Below, one piece after another: positions 59,756-64,000 of a stretch of DNA of 64,000 nucleotides; the stretch's first letter is position 1; each line of letters starts with the position of its first letter. The notes under the pieces were generated by a model. It saw only the letters and a program-made list of their open reading frames with translations, had not been told where the DNA came from and made no database searches. The translations under genes and the position numbers were made by a program. Location: assembly GCA_026008535.1 (NCBI GenBank), contig BRKX01000014.1, forward strand, positions 46,816,506-46,880,505. Reading direction: 5' to 3'. Source of the stretch: Perilla frutescens. Taxonomy: Eukaryota > Streptophyta > Magnoliopsida > Lamiales > Lamiaceae.

Positions 59756-60086
59756 TGGCAATAAAAATTTTATTGCTGGTGTTGGTTTTGGATCAAATGT
59801 CAGAGTGCATTCATGTTCATTGAAAGAATTGTTTTGTAGATTTTTATCCCTTTTACATCTTCATACTTACATTTCTCTTTACTCAGTTTTTTATTTTTTT
59901 GTGCAACGAGATGGATAAAAATAAAGCATGCATGACAATTGGGAATTGACAGATGATGTTTATTTAAACAGAGTACTTATTAAGTATGATGGAATAGTGT
60001 TATAATACATACAAAGCTGTTGCTCTTTAAATAGAAAAACAAAGAATGAAACATCATACAATACAACTCTTCATTAATCTGCATCA

Positions 60087-60514
60087 TCAATTGTCACTGT
60101 CCCACGCCACGGAAGCTGCAATGCACACAACAATATATATAGAATTAGTCATACGATTACAATTTACAACCATCTACATTATAGTGAAAAACAAAAGTGA
60201 TCAATTATATTTATATATGAGATCAAGAATATTAAATATACACATGTATAGTTTCATACCTGTTTTAGCAAGAGTCCAGTTGCTGTCATCACCAAGAGCC
60301 CAAAAGAAATACCCTCCAAGGCCCTGAGCCTTAGCAAACTTGATCTTGTGCTCAATCGAAGTAGTATCATCGTATCCAATCCAATCTGTCCCGATATACG
60401 AGTACGTAGATATAGTTGTGGCATCAAAAACTACAGTCGCATTATTTGCAGCATTGAATTGCAAAACAGCCGAGTATATCAACACGCCTAAGTACTTCAT
60501 CAGCTTCGTCAACC
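60087..60514 (-). pseudogene. Class V (GH18) chitinase, C-terminal fragment
   Basis: Minus-strand exon 60514-60260, donor G|GTATG, and terminal exon 60115-60087 ending TGA. Together they encode roughly the last 95 residues of a GH18 chitinase: ATTISTYSYIGTDWIGYDDT, AKAQGLGGYFFWALGDDSNW and, after the intron, ASVAWDSDN. These match the final beta/alpha units of the class V barrel, including the substrate-lining Trp in FFWALG. The catalytic DxxDxDxE motif and the rest of the barrel are missing; upstream sequence turns directly into TTTTAGCAC repeats. The frame and splice sites are intact, so the capture is not very old. Family enzymes cleave chitin in defence. Confidence 0.85.
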
Positions 60515-60515
60515 T

Positions 60516-60605
60516 AAGTGCTAAAATAGTTCACAGTAGTGCTAAAATAGGTTAATTACAACAGTGCTAAAATAGATCACAATAGTGCTAAAATAGGTTA
60601 TATAT
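60516..60605 (-). repeat. TTTTAGCAC subterminal repeats, inverted block
   Basis: Four to five units (plus strand GTGCTAAAATAG) in the opposite orientation to blocks 1-3, directly upstream of the chitinase exon. Confidence 0.9.
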
Positions 60606-61274
60606 CGATTTCATTGTCGTTGCTCCTCGAAACTATTGTATCTAACTTGTCTATCATGCTCGAACAACTCAAATAAATAAATATAACAAAAGTAGCAAAT
60701 GAACAACAAAAAATCACGGCAACTACAATCAACCTAGTTCAGCAACTCCACAACTTCTCTTCTACTCCAACACAACACAACACACTTGCAAAAAAATAAT
60801 GAACACAACGTCATAGTTACTTTAGATCATTGGAATTGTTGAGCGAAGCGGAAGACGACGCCCGGACGCTAGGATCAATCGACGACATCTCGAGAACCGC
60901 TAAAGAAGAAAATAATGGGGTATAGGTATACTTTAGTTTCTGCTACTTTTTTTCTTGTATAATGAACAGAGAACCGAGATGCAGAAATGCAGAAAAATCT
61001 TTGCTTGATGCCCTCTATTGCGAGGAAGAAAAATGGGGAGAGGAAGACGAATTGCAGATGGAAGGGATTCATTCCAAATATAACAGATTTCTTAAATTAC
61101 AATTAAATTACAAAAATATCCTTACTTCATTAAAAAGTCGCTAATATTACAAATATGCCACTGCGTTTTTTTCAATATTATGACAGATCTTGACCGTCCA
61201 AATCAGAGCAATCTGTGGCTGAGATTGGTTCTCGATTCTCACAGGGGGTATGGTTCTCATATGATCCCATCTCG

Positions 61275-61307
<33 letters not shown>
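61275..61307. repeat. (TA)n microsatellite at the right end of the chitinase-carrying element
   Basis: AT run that may be the target of insertion. Confidence 0.85.
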
Positions 61308-61308
<1 letters not shown>

Positions 61309-63089
61309 CTAACATTTACCTTCTGCAAAACACTAATTAGTATTACAATTGGGACTTATGTTGAAATTCAATCACATATATATTAAACTTTTAGTAGTTT
61401 TAGTCTTATTAATTTCTACAATATTAATAAGAACCATTTTTTTTCATTATATTGCATTCTTAGCATAAACTATCAGCTAACATAAACTATTATATTTCAA
61501 AATATACATAATCAATGTCGGTTTAAAATTGTAAATTATAATTATAAATCAAATTATCATCAAAATTGCGGCATATAACGCAGCTATTAGAGAAAGCTGA
61601 AGAGAATTTGACATCTTGGTTGAATATCCTGCAAAAGGGAAAAAAAAAGTTTGAAATTTAAGATATGTGGCATATTATCTATTCTAACATATTCAAATAT
61701 TCAATGATGATTTTGTTAATTACCTAATGATGGCAGTGTTGCTGCAAATAAGAGAAAGAAAAAGTCAATGTCGATCAGATAATTGGAAAGCATGCATACA
61801 TATAAAAAACTCAAATAAAATAAAATACAAAAGCTTCAAGTAATATATATCAGGTACAAATGCTTTGTTATAAATGTGAGAAACAAGATCATCGGATTTA
61901 ATAAACGTGGAAAAATCCAAGATGAAAAAGTCAAAAAACATGTTACAATGAATGAGTTTAATTAGAGAATTAATAAAGTCATTATACTACAGAAATGTGG
62001 CACTACGACATGATGAGTTATCATGTGTAACAATCTTAACTAATTAAAGTGTTAAAATTGAATTTTTAATTCAATAAATGATTTTCGCGATCTCATGCGG
62101 AAAAATATAGATAATACATTTAAGAGAAAAAAATTTAAATAACCATTATTACTTAGTAAATAATGTAAATAGTCACTTTTAAGAAAAAAAAAATTCAGAC
62201 CATTATCATTAAAAATTTACTATGATATCCTTAATTCTATTATTATTATTATTATTATTATTATTAGGAAAAATGTCTGACTTTTCTCTCTCTCCCCTAT
62301 GCAAACACCGTTCTTTCGCCTCTCTCATTTTTCAATATCAGTTTTATCAATTGAAACAAAACTACCATTGACGAAGATCATTAAGCTATGATTTCTGAAG
62401 ATTGTCACGATTCTTCCTTTCTCTAATCCATGTTTTAACAATAAATTATCTAATGCAATATCGAAAATTAGAGATTCATAGTGAATTTGAGATTTTTTTG
62501 AAGTTTTGTTGATATCACGCGTGTTGTTTTTTGCGGAAATAATGTATATGATTCGGATTTGTACTCTTTTTTATCGATTTAAATATTTAATTTTTTTGAA
62601 TCTTTCTGTGGAATGGGTGAAAAAAAAATTGAATGTTCTTTGGTACACGAATCAATTTCTTTCGGCACCCGAGTATTGAAGTTGATTCGTGCATCTATGC
62701 AGTTTTTAACTTGTGCACGAGTACACGAATATGCATATTGATGCAGTTGTGTATTCGTTTAATGATTTACTATTGCATGTGTACACGAATGACCTTAATC
62801 GTGTTTTTGTGTATGAATTATTTTTGAACTATCATATTGAACTAATCGTGCACTCGTGTATTAAATAATTATTAAACTAATGCACAAGAACACGACTTGG
62901 ACTACTTATGTTCTTTGACTCGTGTACTCGCGTATTCATTATAAAGATGGCGAAATGATCATCTATGATTGTTAAGCGATGAAGGCGTTTAAACCTTAAG
63001 CGGAGACATCGGTTGAATCTTGTAGTTTTCATCTCCGGCAACTGACAGAACATCACAACAAAAAACCTGGTAGTTGTGATTTTTGGGAC
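61308..63089. other. AT-rich gap, no supported gene
   Basis: Contains a (TTA)n run (62,239-62,266) and, at 62,640-62,960, irregular copies of GTACACGAAT / ATTCGTGTAC-like words in both orientations. No ORF with protein features. Confidence 0.45.
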
Positions 63090-63680
63090 TTTGATAGTAG
63101 AGAAATTTGATTTTAACCATATTGATAGTAAATGGACCCAATTCGAAAATTAAAATAAAAATTCATTTTTTTAAATAAACAAATAAAAATAAATGCAAAT
63201 TGAAATTTTTAAGTAAAAAATAAAATATAAATTTAATTTTTTTTTTGAAACCACTGTAATTTTATTTTTTATTTTTACGAAAAAAATCAAAAAATAGTTT
63301 AATTTTTTATTCATTTTTTTTAATTTTTAAAATAAATTAAAAATTGAAAAAAATAAATAAATGATTGTTTATTAAATGTTATAATTTTATTTTATTTTAA
63401 AAAAAGTAAAAAAAAATCAAACAATAGTTAAATAAAAAATTTCAAAACTATTGTTTGATTTTTTTTCAAAAAATAATAAATCAAAATTAAAAATATAAAT
63501 ATTGGTGGTTTTAAAGAAATTAATTATTATTTTTTTAATTTTTGAATAAATTTTTTACTTAAAAAATTCAATATGTATTTATTTTTTATTTTTATTTAAT
63601 TATTTTTTCTACATGTATTTTTATTTTCAAATTGGGTTCCTGTACTCTTAATTTGGTTAAAATGAAATCCCTATCTAGAA
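63090..63680. mobile_element. Foldback element, about 0.59 kb, AT-rich
   Basis: Left end (GAAATTTGATTTTAACCATA, GGACCCAATTCGAAAATTAA) and right end (complement GATTTCATTTTAACCAAATT, GGAACCCAATTTGAAAAT) are inverted copies of about 70 bp. The interior is over 85% A/T by eye with its own nested short inverted repeats (AAACAATAGTT / AACTATTGTTT at about 63,420-63,455). Confidence 0.75.
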
Positions 63681-64000
63681 ACTTGATTTTATCCAAATTA
63701 ATACTACACAGACCTCATTTTAATCAAATTAACAGTGTATGGATCTCATTTAACCAAATAAAATAGAGTGACACAATTTGAAAAAAATTTAAAAGTACGT
63801 GTACCCAAACAAATTCCTACATTTAAATATGACGTTTGGAAAATTTCTAAAACTTAACTAAGTTAATTTAAAGTACATTTCTAATTAATGCGAATTAAAC
63901 AAAGAACTTTATTGAAAATGATATAATAATGCATCAAATAAAAAATAACTTCCACTTAACAATAAATGAGGAAAATAATTGAGGAAAAATAATTTAATGC

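Larger units (their letters stand above)
57880..61275. mobile_element. 3.4-kb inverted-repeat element carrying a chitinase gene fragment
   Basis: The left end (GGGTTGGGTTC..., then GAGAATCAAGAACCAATCTG and TTTGGACGGTC) and right end (complement GAGAATCGAGAACCAATCTC and TTTGGACGGTC) are inverted copies over about 150 bp. Both ends abut AT repeats (57,871-57,879 and 61,275-61,307), consistent with an AT-rich target duplication. Inside lie subterminal TTTTAGCAC arrays in opposite orientation on the two sides and the last two exons of a GH18 chitinase. No transposase is present. It looks like a non-autonomous TIR element with a captured gene (Pack-type), perhaps MULE-like. Confidence 0.75.

Overview
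The window is AT-rich nuclear DNA from a flowering plant, most likely a eudicot and possibly an asterid. Evidence: plant-type spliced genes with GT-AG introns (RPS18 with an ATG-only coding first exon, a seed LEA protein, an FLZ zinc-finger gene), plant transposon families (Ty1/copia, hAT, Stowaway, tRNA-derived SINE) and endogenous Caulimoviridae sequence. No organelle or bacterial signature was seen.

Genic part (1-31,500). The 3' end of a FAR1-RELATED-like gene lies at 1-618 (+), then RPS18 at 4,805-6,374 (+) with a classic ribosomal-protein promoter. An SMP-type LEA gene is at 7,179-8,827 (-) with RY and ABRE-type seed promoter motifs. A divergent HSP20-like gene is at 13,053-13,544 (-). 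A proline-rich protein with a PNRC-like motif is at 26,870-27,553 (+). An FLZ-domain gene is at 30,016-31,256 (-). Between them lie many small transposons and a 5.7-kb Ty1/copia element (15,870-21,532, minus strand) whose gag-pol carries three TGA stops and one frameshift.

Repeat part (31,500-64,000). I see no intact host gene here. In order: foldback elements, a Stowaway nested in another Stowaway-like element, a 595-bp solo LTR with target-site duplication, and a tRNA-derived SINE. A near-complete endogenous pararetrovirus follows (about 39,488-47,307: tRNA-Met primer site, coiled-coil ORF, coat protein, movement protein, protease-RT-RNase H, a small ORF, a TAV-like ORF, promoter and poly(A) signal). 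Next come a 3.26-kb LTR-like element holding a degenerate tRNA-like tandem array, a second, internally deleted pararetrovirus copy (about 53,565-57,560) whose 370-codon TAV-like ORF is still open, and a 3.4-kb inverted-repeat element (57,880-61,275) carrying the last two exons of a class V (GH18) chitinase gene. The final 2.7 kb is AT-rich with one more foldback element.

The most notable signals are: inverted-repeat arms bounding both pararetrovirus copies, different in sequence between the copies yet complementary within each; the chitinase fragment inside an inverted-repeat element with subterminal repeats; the tRNA-like array in the long LTR-like element; and two in-frame splice acceptors, 33 nt apart, inside the FLZ zinc finger.
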